From positions 1 through 15,455 of the forward strand of contig JAEZIU010000116.1 of NCBI GenBank assembly GCA_023436485.1: 15,455 bases of DNA, in the 5' to 3' direction. The notes beneath the pieces were generated by a model, which did no database searches, was not told the origin of the DNA, and saw only the letters and a program-made list of their open reading frames with translations. The translations under genes were made by a program, and so were the position numbers. Positions 1-8,687 of the stretch are shown one piece after another. Positions within the stretch are counted from its first letter, which is position 1, and each line of letters opens with the position of its first letter. This DNA comes from Bacillota bacterium (GTDB lineage Bacteria; Bacillota; Clostridia; Acetivibrionales; DSM-1351).

Positions 1-532
1 TTGTTGCTGCACATGTCGCATTCCATACAGGATTCTTTTTAGTATAAAAGAAGAATATGTCCCAACTCTTTCCTCTCAGCACATGCTTACTCATATAAAA
101 GAAGAAATCCACCGTAAATGCTGATAAGTTCTCATCCAAAATCTCGTTTTCAGATAAACAAAAACAATTCATAACTAATTGTATCTCTATATGGTTAGTA
201 GTTAACCAATCGTATAGCTTCATATATGAACTTTCATCCAATAAATTTAACTCTAATTCATATGGATTGATTTGCCTGAACTCATTCCCCGGATGAATTT
301 GTATTATATTGTCTCCCAAACTTTGGAATACTCTTTCCTTTATAAAATCTTTATGGCAGAAAACTAAAGCACCTTCAAGCTTCTTTATTTTTGTTCCGGT
401 TTTCTGCAGCTCTTGTTCTTCCCAGTTTTCAATGCAGTATATGCTTTCTGCCATATCTTCAATTTGCGAGGAATAAAAATTATCAGCGTTATTCAGTTCT
501 TCAACAATTTCAAAAAGTCTATTTTTGCTCAT
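1..532 (-). CDS. Trans-AT polyketide synthase, N-terminal part beginning with KR structural subdomain (3' end outside window)
   Basis: This gene starts here and runs out of the window; 177 codons are visible. After about 35 helical residues, the sequence around IENWEEQELQ and LEGALVFCHKD resembles the opening of the non-catalytic structural half of a trans-AT KR domain (a Trp-Glu-Glu-Gln strand, then a hydrophobic strand ending in Phe). The catalytic half with the NADPH site would lie downstream. The preceding gene ends in a DH domain, so this KR most likely reduces the same module's intermediate, with the DH and KR on separate polypeptides. I prefer the ATG at 532-530 because GGAG (542-539) lies 6 nt before it. 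An in-frame ATG at 544-542 would add four residues but has no good ribosome site. The start lies next to the upstream TAG, which suggests translational coupling. The PKS assignment rests on the motif and context; the remaining domains are unknown. Confidence 0.8.
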   Translation of the reverse strand, partial: MSKNRLFEIVEELNNADNFYSSQIEDMAESIYCIENWEEQELQKTGTKIKKLEGALVFCHKDFIKERVFQSLGDNIIQIHPGNEFRQINPYELELNLLDESSYMKLYDWLTTNHIEIQLVMNCFCLSENEILDENLSAFTVDFFFYMSKHVLRGKSWDIFFFYTKKNPVWNATCAAT

Positions 533-538
533 TTGATT

Positions 539-542
539 CTCC
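539..542 (-). promoter_or_regulatory. Ribosome binding site deciding the start of the downstream PKS gene
   Basis: GGAG on the minus strand lies 6 nt upstream of the ATG at 532-530 and overlaps the alternative ATG at 544-542. The spacing supports the internal ATG as the true start. The site falls just after the stop codon of the 2713-residue PKS (548-546), so a ribosome finishing that gene could restart here. Confidence 0.55.
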
Positions 543-545
543 ATT

Positions 546-3500
546 CTAATTATTGTTGTTGATAATTTTTTGAACTACATAATCCTGGATTACAACATTT
601 ATATTTCCGTATAAATCCATAATAAAAATATCGTAGCTGTCCGACTTATTGCTTGTCTTTTTTCTCATTGAAAGGATAAAACCTCTTTCCATAGGCTTGT
701 TAACAACAGTGAGCTTTTCCATATAAAATGGTACTCTGATTTGCCCACTATTAAATCCAGCTGATATATTACCTACAACACTTTGGAATGCCGCATCTAA
801 TATTCGGGGATTCAATACATATTCCTCTTCAGTATCATCATTCTCTATTACATATTGAACAACTGAGTAATCATTGGCACACCACATTGCGTTTATCGTT
901 TGAAATGTTCTTCCAAATCTCATATTAGCAGCTTCAAACTGTCGGTATACGTAATCTCTGCTGTAAGGTTTTTCACATGCGTCAATGAGGGCAGCGATAT
1001 CCGGTTCTTCAAATATTGCATCATTGTTTGAGACAGTTCCTTTAGCAAGCAATTTATTTGAGTTTATACTTACAGTATTAATGCTATCCTTTTTATCTAT
1101 TGATATGGATAGCTCAATTGGTTCCGAACCGGCTTCAAAATTACCTAACCAAAACATATCCTGTATGCAATTAAACTGTTTTTCTTCTGATGTACAAGCA
1201 GCCTTAAGAATTATTTCTGAATAAACCGCACCTGGCAGTATCATCTTTCCATCTACTATATGATCTCTCAGAAAAACATCCCTATCTGAAAATTCAATAG
1301 TTTGCTGTGCTCCGGAACCTTCTTTCTTTTCGTCGTCTTTAAATGAAGCTTCTTGGCTTATATCTGTCTCAGTCGTTGTTAAAGAATAATATTCAGGAAT
1401 CCAATATTTCTCTTTCTTAAACGGATATGTTGGTGCATGTATTTTTCTTGGTTTTTCTAAAGAATAAAGCTGATTCCAATCAACATCAATTCCATAACAC
1501 CACATCTGCGTTAAATCCTTTATTTGCCCGGTTCCAATCATATGATTGGTCAATTCTGCCTCAGAACCTTTTTCACATTTCTCCTTACACCAGGAAGAAT
1601 GTTTAGCAATATTCTCGCATAGAATATACCTTTCATCTCCCTGATTATTAATTACTTTACCAATCATCTCCACTAGCTCGGACAGGGAGGCTATATTAAT
1701 AGCACAACGGCAATTAAACCTATCCCGTCCCACTTGGAATGTATAACATAATCGTTGAAGCATAATATTATCTTGCGTATCAATCCCTGTTCTCATTTTG
1801 AGGATATTATCTAAGACCAATTTCAGATACACTTTTAATCTGTCTACATTATGAGCTGATATAGTAAATACAAAATTATCTTTACTTTTTGACTCCAATA
1901 ACTCGACCCATTGATTTTCATATTCTTCAAGGACAACATGGGCATTTACTCCACCTATACCGAATGCACTAATTCCTGCTCTTCTTGGCAAATATTCATT
2001 ATCCACTGCATTATAATATGGAACATATTCTGTAAGCTCACAATTAACATAAAACGGAGAATTCTTTAAGTCTATATAAGGGTTAAGTGTTTTAAAATTT
2101 ATTGTTGGAGCTATCTTTTTATTTTGCAATGATTTAACAGCCTTAATAACGCTGGCAATTCCTGATGCCGCCTCTAAATGTCCAATATTAGTCTTAACAG
2201 AACTCAATGCACAAGCATTTGTCTTTACAATATGTTGACCGCTAATTGATGATTCAGCAAATGCCTTCTTTAATCCATCTATTTCAATGGGGTCACCTAA
2301 TTTTGTTCCGGTACCATGTGCTTCTATATAAGTAACTGTACTCATACTAATTCCGGCATTATCATAAGCTTTCTTAATTACACTCGCTTGCGCTTCTGCA
2401 TTTGGTACGGTAAGTCCTGTAGATTTACCCGCATGTTGTATTGCACTTCCACATATTGTTGCATATATGCTGTCTCCATCTGCTATTGCATCCTGCAAAC
2501 GCTTTATCAGGATAACACCTACCCCTTCACCCCGAGCATATCCATCTGCAAATTCATCAAATGTTCTACATTTCCCTGTTGGTGATAAAGCCTTTGAAAG
2601 ACATTCATACACATATGTATTGGGTGATAGAATCAAATTAACGCCACCGGCAAATGCCATTTTACTTTCACCATTTTTTAAGGTTTCAATTGCTCTGTGA
2701 ATAGCAAGTAAGGAGCTGGAACAGGCCGAATCACAAGGTTCGCTTTTTCCTGTAGTTTCCAGCACAAAAGATACCCTGTTTGCAACCATGGAATGGGTCA
2801 GTACTGTTGGTATTTTTCTCTGTACAAGAAGCTCACCATAATCTGCATTTGATATTCCTATAAAAATAGAAGTATCTGTTCCCTTTAAATCTCTTGAACT
2901 ATATCCTGCATCCTCCATAGCTTTCCATGTGTGTTCCAATATTAATCTTTGCTGTGGATCCATTATAGCTGCATCAAGTGGTGATATTTTAAAGAATTTT
3001 GCATCGAAGCAATCTACATTTTCAATAAATCCTCCAGAGTGAGTATAAATGTTATATGCTCCATAATCGCTGTTGCCATCATACTCTTTCCAGTCCCATC
3101 TGTCAGAAGGAATATCTGTAATTAAATCTCTTCCTTGGCATATGTTATCCCAAAATTTGTCGATGTCTGAACTTCCCGGAAATGCACCACTCATTCCGAT
3201 AATGGCATACTTGTCCGAATATTCATTAACCTGATAATTACTGTCGACATTAGAAAAGACCGTTGTAAAATCATAGACCGGATATGCCTGACGACTTACG
3301 CTATCATGACATATCGGTTTATAAGCCTCTTTTACATGAGTATACTTTTCCAGAATATGTTCAACAATATTGTTAACGGTATTTCTTTCAAAGAAAAGCA
3401 CCGGATTTGTATCTATATTCAATTTCTCATTTATAGCATTGGACAATTCTGTAAATGTAATCGAATCATATCCATACTCTAGCAAACTTGTATCCGGATC

Positions 3501-6500
3501 AATATTCCTTCTCAATTTTAAAGTCTGAGCACAAATATTTATTATTGTTTCAGTTATACTATTTTCTTGAACAAGTTCAATAGTTTCTTGTTCATCTCTT
3601 TGGTTTTCAACCAAATACGCATCTTCGGTGGATACTTTTCTGCCAACATCACCATTTACCGCTAATATGGTGTAATTACTAATCCGAGCCAGCATATTGC
3701 AAGCTTCGCTAAAATATTCTACTGTGTACTTCCACTCAGAAGGGTTTTGTGTTTTTCCTGATTCAGCAATAACATGGATATATTTTATAGCTGTCCCTTT
3801 TTCAAAAAATTCTATATTCTCAGTCACAAAGGGCATAAAAATCGTCTCTGAATCTGCTCCCATTTTATACGCAAGTGCAACAACACTTTGAAATCCCGCA
3901 TCCAGCAACGTTGGATGGTAATTAAAATCTTTTCTTGTTGCATCTAAAATGTCAACTATACCGGCTTCGGCAAATGCCTCTTTATCTCTGAAAAAGAAGG
4001 ATTTTATTCCTTTAAATCTATAACCAAAGCAAGAATTCAGCCGTTCTAAATGGCTGTAATATTCCTCTGCCTCGTGTTTTCCTCCTGTCATTCTACTAAT
4101 ACAATCCGCAGCATTCAGCTTTTTGTTAGGAAGTACGGCTTGCTTACCTAATACAATATTACACTGAGCATAAACAATTTCACGTGGCACATCACTGAAT
4201 ACTTGTGCAGAAACCATTTCACGCTGCAGCATAAAACGAACTTTTAATACTCTTTTTTCCTCTCTTACAACAAATGGCCTCATAAGCACTAAGTTTGTAA
4301 TACCAATTACATTATGACCTTTACTGGAGGCTATAATGCCTTGATAAATCATTTCTATATATGCCACTGCAGGTAAAATTCCAAGATGGTCTTTTATAAA
4401 AAATTCTTCCCCGGTAAACAATTTTGAAAAACAAACATTGCCTAAAGTTGATATATTCGCATCAATCAGACTTGAAACTTTCGCTACCCTCTCTTGGATA
4501 CTATCAATATTTTCTGTTTCATCTGTAATCCAGAAACGTTCTTTTTCAAATTCATAACACGGCAAATCAACTTTATTAAACTGACTATTTTCTCCATACA
4601 ATTCTTTCCAATTAATGTCGGCTCCGATAGTCCATAAATAAGCTAATTTCTTCATATCTTTTTCTTGATATATGGCATTTATAAAACTTTTTCCGGCCTT
4701 GCCGCTATATAAACTTTTATCCAAAGTATTTAATTTAGTATCCTTATTATCATAAACGCCATCGATTAATTTTCCTTGACAATATTCTTTTATTTGTTCC
4801 TTTAATTCAGAAATGGAATTACATACAAATGATACTTTATTATTAAAACACTCCCTTTTTAGCTTAAGCATCATACTGGTATCATATAATGGTGCTTCCG
4901 GATTCTCATTTAACCAATTTAAAAATTTAACCAAATATTGCGTTAGTGCTATCTCAGATTTTGCTGATATATTTATAATATAAGGGCTTTCCGTATAATA
5001 ATTATGTAATGTATCGGCTGAGTATTCTTCTATAATTGCAGATGCATAAGAGCCTCCTGCACTAATTGAATTAATCAGCACCCTTCTTGTATAATCACTT
5101 TTTTCAAAGTCTTTTGCTTCTGAAGTAATAAAAAATGGTGAATTTTCAATATCTATTTCAGGATTAATTTTATCTGCTAACAAAGTAGGAACAATTTTAT
5201 TATGCTTAAACTGCAATAAAGACTTAATTACTGCAATTAAACCTGATGCTGATTCCAAATGACCTATATATGGCTTAACAGAACCAATTGCACATCTTCT
5301 CCCTGGAATATTATTCTTTTTAAATGCACTGCTTAATGCCCGGAATTCCATTGGATCACCGATAGTGCTGCCTGTTGTGCCCATCTCTATGTAATCAATA
5401 GTATTCAGCCCAACCTCAGCTTCACGTGCTACTTTTTCAATAAGTTCTTCTTGAAGTTCTGAGCTTGGTGCAAAAAAAGTGATTGTTTGCCCCGAATGAT
5501 TAACGGCAGTACCTTTAATAACTCCATATATCTTGTCATTATCTTCTTTTGCCTTTTCCAATGGTTTGATTAAAATAGTAGCAACGCCTTCACCCGGAAT
5601 AAAGCCGTCAGAATCCTCTCCAAGAAAAGTATATTCATTATTAGAGGAAAGCAGCCTTAATTTACTGGCTCCTATATAAGAGGTTGGATGGCTGTATAGA
5701 TTTACACCACCAACAACAGCTATACTACTTTCACCATTTACTATACTTTTACAAGCCAGATGCAATGCGGTCATAGATGAGGAACAGCCTGTATCAACCG
5801 GTATGCTTGGCCCGGTGAAATCATAAATATGTGATATTCTATTTGCGAAAGCCCATTGCCATGAGGATGGTATTGTATAGTTCCCTTTACTCCACTCATT
5901 TACAGCACTTAACGCATATGAGTGATTGGTTGCACCTATAAATACACCAACACCAGGCTGGTTATGTTTCCTATATTTTCTTTTCAGCTCACCCCTAGTA
6001 TATCCTGCATCTTCTAACAGCCGCCATACTGATTCTAAGAGTATTCTCTCTTGAGGATCCATTATTTCAGCTTCTATTGGTGAGATATTGAAAAACATAG
6101 CATCAAAACAATCTGCATCCTCCAAAAATGCTCCATATTTACAATAAGATTTTCCATAAACAGTATCATTAATATTTGAGCTATAAATTTTGTCATGATC
6201 CCATTTTGCTTTGGGAACCTCAGTAATTGACACCTTTTTCTTAATAATATTATTCCAAAACTCGCTTACGTCTTTTGCACCGGATACTCTTAAATCTACG
6301 CCGATTATAGCAATATCTCTATTTGGGGCCGGAACTTTACTATTACTATGGGCACTTACCGCCTCTTTCAAAATCTCTTCTTTTTTTACTTTTATAGGCT
6401 CTGCCTTCTTTTGCGTCTGTTTCACTTTAGTTATGTTCTTATCGGAATAAATTTGATTCTCTATCATATAATTGGTTAACTCTGTCAAGTTGTTTTTTTC

Positions 6501-8687
6501 ATACATAATTGTTTTAGGCATACTGATCCCGTCTTTTTCAAAACAAGTATGTATCTTTTCAACTAATATTGAGTCTAAACCTATCTCAGTAAATGAGGTA
6601 TCATCCGTCAGGCTGTTCTTATCAACTCCGGTTACCTGGCAAAATGTATTTTCCAAGTACTTTCGTATTCTTTGGTATTCATTTTGCTTGTTATTTTGTT
6701 TACCAAATTTTTCATCTATAAAGCTTCTGTGGTTCTCTATAATATAATTACTTAAATCTCTACTTGTTTTCTTTTCATAAAGAATTGTTGAAGGTAAATG
6801 AAGCGAATCACTTTCAAAATAATTAGTAAGCCTTTCAATCATAATAGAATCTAATCCAAATTCATCAAAGGAACAATCCTCAGCCAGTGTTTCAACATCA
6901 ATACCGGCCACTTCCGTCAGGGCTTTTGAAATATATTTGCTAACTATGTCATAAAGCTCACCGTCCCAATTATCTTGTACCAAATTCGCATCCGCTATAA
7001 TATCATTGTCATCTTCATCATTTAATGGTAATAGTGTCTCTGCAATGGTTTCTTGTTTATCACACAGGGGAGCAAGCATTTTCTCAATACGATTATTTTG
7101 TCCATATAATATAATACTTCTGGGAATTTTGTTGTCTATTATAGTATCCATTACTAATAACGCTGTAGCGGTTAACAATGGAACCATTCCGGTTGCATTT
7201 ATCATCAATTGTATTCTGTCATCGCCCACCTGCATTCCGCCATCTTTCCAGAGGGGCCAATTGACGGAATAAACTTTAGTATCCACCCCATTATTTGCTT
7301 CGTACTCAGCATAATTGTCAAGAAAAGCATTTGCAAAGCCATAATCACTTTGTCCCATATTACCGGTAACAGAGGCTAGTGATGAAAACAACATAACAAA
7401 TTCAACGTTCAGTTTCTTTGCAGCATTAATAATATTGATTGTTCCTTTTATTTTAGGTTCCAGTACTTTTTTTACATTTTCCTGCTGCTTATTTAACGCT
7501 AAAGAGTCTTTAACAATTCCTGCAGTATGATAAATTCCATGAATTATTCCGTACTGTTTGTTTAAAGAGTTTAACAGTTTGGATACTTGCGAGGCATGTA
7601 AAATATTGCATTTTTTGTAAGTAACGATTTCAGCATTACTGTTAAAACTGCTGAGCATATCTTCTTCTTCATTTGTCATAGCTCTTCTACCAACTAAAAC
7701 AATGTTAGTGGCACCACAACTGGCCAAATGACTTGCTATGCTTTGTCCTATCTTACCTAACCCACCGACTATAATATAACAGCCTCTTTGCTTTACAATA
7801 TTGCCAGTCGTATAGTTTGGTAATACTCTTTCTATTACATTGACCTCTCTGAATCCATTGCAATAAGATATTTCTAAATAATCACCCATTGAACAGAACT
7901 CTTGTTCCATCAATGAAGCCTCTTCATTTATATCTGAAATATCTCCTACATCAATTGATTTGCATAGAACTTTGCTATTCTCAATACAATAATTTCTAAA
8001 CAAACCGGATATAGAATTTAACAAGATTTTTTTCTTATCTTCTTTTGTTGAATAAATGTATTCAATATTTATTTCCTTAACATTTTTTAGCTTAGAGAGC
8101 ATTTTTATTAGTGTATATACTTGCTCTGTAAGCCCCTCTAAAACTTCAGATATTTGTTCACTTGAGTCCCCAAGCTCTAAATTTGAATTGTCTATTACAA
8201 CGGATAGTATTGATTCATCATAATGTCTTACTTTTTCCGCTATTATTTCACAAGACTCACTTGTAATATCCAGTCCACAATTAATCAAGTAAACTTCATC
8301 ACCTGATTGATTAACCAAAGCTTCTCCTAATTGTTGTTGTGGTGAAAAACATATTATTGTCCCTAAAGAACTCTTCTTTTCTTTTTCAATATCTTTTTTT
8401 AACCACTTAGGAGTATATACGGCTAAACTGCAATTGTCATTTTTCTGTATTAACTTTAAACTTTGGATAAGAGTATCGCTGGATATCTCTTTAGCATTAT
8501 ATAATTGAACCAATTTTTTCTTATCTGTAATTAAAGTATCCTTAATAAACTGTACTGTTTTTGAAGTATAGTTTATATTGCCGGACAAGTCATTTTCTAA
8601 ATCAATGAAGCCATTTAATACATCGATATCTCCATTATCCTTATTAAGCAAGTCCCTAACAATTTGATCTAAATATGCCTGTTCCAT
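546..8687 (-). CDS. Trans-AT polyketide synthase: docking-KR-ACP-ACP-KS0-DH-ACP-KS-DH
   Basis: This is a 2713-residue multimodular PKS without AT domains. Domains (residues): N-terminal helical docking region 1-85; KR structural half 87-300; catalytic KR 300-545 (GGLGKIG at 308, Lys412, Ser435/436, Tyr449, Asn453, Asp394 at the LDD position); tandem ACPs 575-655 and 670-745 (Ser614 and Ser706 in GLDSI); KS 790-1225 with Cys968 but Gly1103 in place of the first catalytic His; degenerate linker to 1390; DH 1405-1680 (His1434, Asp1596, short loop); ACP 1705-1782 (Ser1742); intact KS 1825-2257 (Cys1989, His2124, His2170); linker to 2430; DH 2462-2708 (His2476, Gly2480, Pro2485, Asp2631, Gln2635). 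The KR-ACP-ACP serves the KS of the preceding PKS. KS0-DH-ACP then dehydrates, forming a dehydrating bimodule. The last KS-DH needs the KR of the next gene. The start is set by a strong ribosome site. Confidence 0.97.
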   Translation of the reverse strand: MEQAYLDQIVRDLLNKDNGDIDVLNGFIDLENDLSGNINYTSKTVQFIKDTLITDKKKLVQLYNAKEISSDTLIQSLKLIQKNDNCSLAVYTPKWLKKDIEKEKKSSLGTIICFSPQQQLGEALVNQSGDEVYLINCGLDITSESCEIIAEKVRHYDESILSVVIDNSNLELGDSSEQISEVLEGLTEQVYTLIKMLSKLKNVKEINIEYIYSTKEDKKKILLNSISGLFRNYCIENSKVLCKSIDVGDISDINEEASLMEQEFCSMGDYLEISYCNGFREVNVIERVLPNYTTGNIVKQRGCYIIVGGLGKIGQSIASHLASCGATNIVLVGRRAMTNEEEDMLSSFNSNAEIVTYKKCNILHASQVSKLLNSLNKQYGIIHGIYHTAGIVKDSLALNKQQENVKKVLEPKIKGTINIINAAKKLNVEFVMLFSSLASVTGNMGQSDYGFANAFLDNYAEYEANNGVDTKVYSVNWPLWKDGGMQVGDDRIQLMINATGMVPLLTATALLVMDTIIDNKIPRSIILYGQNNRIEKMLAPLCDKQETIAETLLPLNDEDDNDIIADANLVQDNWDGELYDIVSKYISKALTEVAGIDVETLAEDCSFDEFGLDSIMIERLTNYFESDSLHLPSTILYEKKTSRDLSNYIIENHRSFIDEKFGKQNNKQNEYQRIRKYLENTFCQVTGVDKNSLTDDTSFTEIGLDSILVEKIHTCFEKDGISMPKTIMYEKNNLTELTNYMIENQIYSDKNITKVKQTQKKAEPIKVKKEEILKEAVSAHSNSKVPAPNRDIAIIGVDLRVSGAKDVSEFWNNIIKKKVSITEVPKAKWDHDKIYSSNINDTVYGKSYCKYGAFLEDADCFDAMFFNISPIEAEIMDPQERILLESVWRLLEDAGYTRGELKRKYRKHNQPGVGVFIGATNHSYALSAVNEWSKGNYTIPSSWQWAFANRISHIYDFTGPSIPVDTGCSSSMTALHLACKSIVNGESSIAVVGGVNLYSHPTSYIGASKLRLLSSNNEYTFLGEDSDGFIPGEGVATILIKPLEKAKEDNDKIYGVIKGTAVNHSGQTITFFAPSSELQEELIEKVAREAEVGLNTIDYIEMGTTGSTIGDPMEFRALSSAFKKNNIPGRRCAIGSVKPYIGHLESASGLIAVIKSLLQFKHNKIVPTLLADKINPEIDIENSPFFITSEAKDFEKSDYTRRVLINSISAGGSYASAIIEEYSADTLHNYYTESPYIINISAKSEIALTQYLVKFLNWLNENPEAPLYDTSMMLKLKRECFNNKVSFVCNSISELKEQIKEYCQGKLIDGVYDNKDTKLNTLDKSLYSGKAGKSFINAIYQEKDMKKLAYLWTIGADINWKELYGENSQFNKVDLPCYEFEKERFWITDETENIDSIQERVAKVSSLIDANISTLGNVCFSKLFTGEEFFIKDHLGILPAVAYIEMIYQGIIASSKGHNVIGITNLVLMRPFVVREEKRVLKVRFMLQREMVSAQVFSDVPREIVYAQCNIVLGKQAVLPNKKLNAADCISRMTGGKHEAEEYYSHLERLNSCFGYRFKGIKSFFFRDKEAFAEAGIVDILDATRKDFNYHPTLLDAGFQSVVALAYKMGADSETIFMPFVTENIEFFEKGTAIKYIHVIAESGKTQNPSEWKYTVEYFSEACNMLARISNYTILAVNGDVGRKVSTEDAYLVENQRDEQETIELVQENSITETIINICAQTLKLRRNIDPDTSLLEYGYDSITFTELSNAINEKLNIDTNPVLFFERNTVNNIVEHILEKYTHVKEAYKPICHDSVSRQAYPVYDFTTVFSNVDSNYQVNEYSDKYAIIGMSGAFPGSSDIDKFWDNICQGRDLITDIPSDRWDWKEYDGNSDYGAYNIYTHSGGFIENVDCFDAKFFKISPLDAAIMDPQQRLILEHTWKAMEDAGYSSRDLKGTDTSIFIGISNADYGELLVQRKIPTVLTHSMVANRVSFVLETTGKSEPCDSACSSSLLAIHRAIETLKNGESKMAFAGGVNLILSPNTYVYECLSKALSPTGKCRTFDEFADGYARGEGVGVILIKRLQDAIADGDSIYATICGSAIQHAGKSTGLTVPNAEAQASVIKKAYDNAGISMSTVTYIEAHGTGTKLGDPIEIDGLKKAFAESSISGQHIVKTNACALSSVKTNIGHLEAASGIASVIKAVKSLQNKKIAPTINFKTLNPYIDLKNSPFYVNCELTEYVPYYNAVDNEYLPRRAGISAFGIGGVNAHVVLEEYENQWVELLESKSKDNFVFTISAHNVDRLKVYLKLVLDNILKMRTGIDTQDNIMLQRLCYTFQVGRDRFNCRCAINIASLSELVEMIGKVINNQGDERYILCENIAKHSSWCKEKCEKGSEAELTNHMIGTGQIKDLTQMWCYGIDVDWNQLYSLEKPRKIHAPTYPFKKEKYWIPEYYSLTTTETDISQEASFKDDEKKEGSGAQQTIEFSDRDVFLRDHIVDGKMILPGAVYSEIILKAACTSEEKQFNCIQDMFWLGNFEAGSEPIELSISIDKKDSINTVSINSNKLLAKGTVSNNDAIFEEPDIAALIDACEKPYSRDYVYRQFEAANMRFGRTFQTINAMWCANDYSVVQYVIENDDTEEEYVLNPRILDAAFQSVVGNISAGFNSGQIRVPFYMEKLTVVNKPMERGFILSMRKKTSNKSDSYDIFIMDLYGNINVVIQDYVVQKIINNNN
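564..1304 (-). other. Second DH domain, canonical, at the PKS C-terminus
   Basis: Residues 2462-2708 carry the full HxxxGxxxxP motif (DHIVDGKMILP, His2476), an FGRTF motif and the DxxxQ motif DAAFQ (Asp2631, Gln2635). All expected catalytic residues of a double-hotdog dehydratase are present. The protein ends within ten residues of the DH fold, in an Asn run, with no recognisable docking helices. Confidence 0.85.
1917..3215 (-). other. Second KS domain of the 2713-residue PKS, intact
   Basis: Residues 1825-2257 hold the complete Cys-His-His set: DSACSSSL (Cys1989), EAHGTGT (His2124) and TNIGH (His2170). The flanking linker keeps a YTFQVGR motif and an APTYPF strand, as in other elongating trans-AT ketosynthases. 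It should condense the dehydrated chain coming from the KS0-DH-ACP unit with a malonyl extender. Confidence 0.88.
3648..4475 (-). other. First DH domain, with shortened catalytic loop
   Basis: Residues 1405-1680. The N-terminal hotdog begins DHLGILPAVAYIEM, so only four residues separate His1434 from Pro1439, against eight in the canonical HxxxGxxxxP and in the second DH of this protein. The C-terminal catalytic pair is intact in LLDAGFQ (Asp1596, Gln1600), and the FGYRF motif is present. It follows the KS0, the place where a dehydrating bimodule carries its DH. Whether it dehydrates normally is uncertain. Confidence 0.75.
5013..6320 (-). other. Non-elongating ketosynthase (KS0)
   Basis: Residues 790-1225. 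The acylation site is intact (DTGCSSSM, Cys968) and the second His remains in YIGH (His1143). The usual EAHGTGT reads EMGTTGS, putting Gly1103 where the first catalytic His should be, and the Asn of KTNIGH is Tyr1140. By the known behaviour of KS0 domains it can accept and pass on a chain but should not condense. It sits between tandem ACPs and a DH-ACP, the arrangement of a dehydrating bimodule. Confidence 0.85.
6453..6965 (-). other. Tandem ACP pair
   Basis: Two consecutive acyl carrier protein domains, at residues 575-655 and 670-745, both carry the phosphopantetheine serine in GLDSIMIE (Ser614) and GLDSILVE (Ser706). They are similar to each other, including the LPSTILYEKK and MPKTIMYEKN segments, which suggests duplication. 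A Lys-rich linker (about residues 750-785) separates them from the KS0. Confidence 0.88.
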
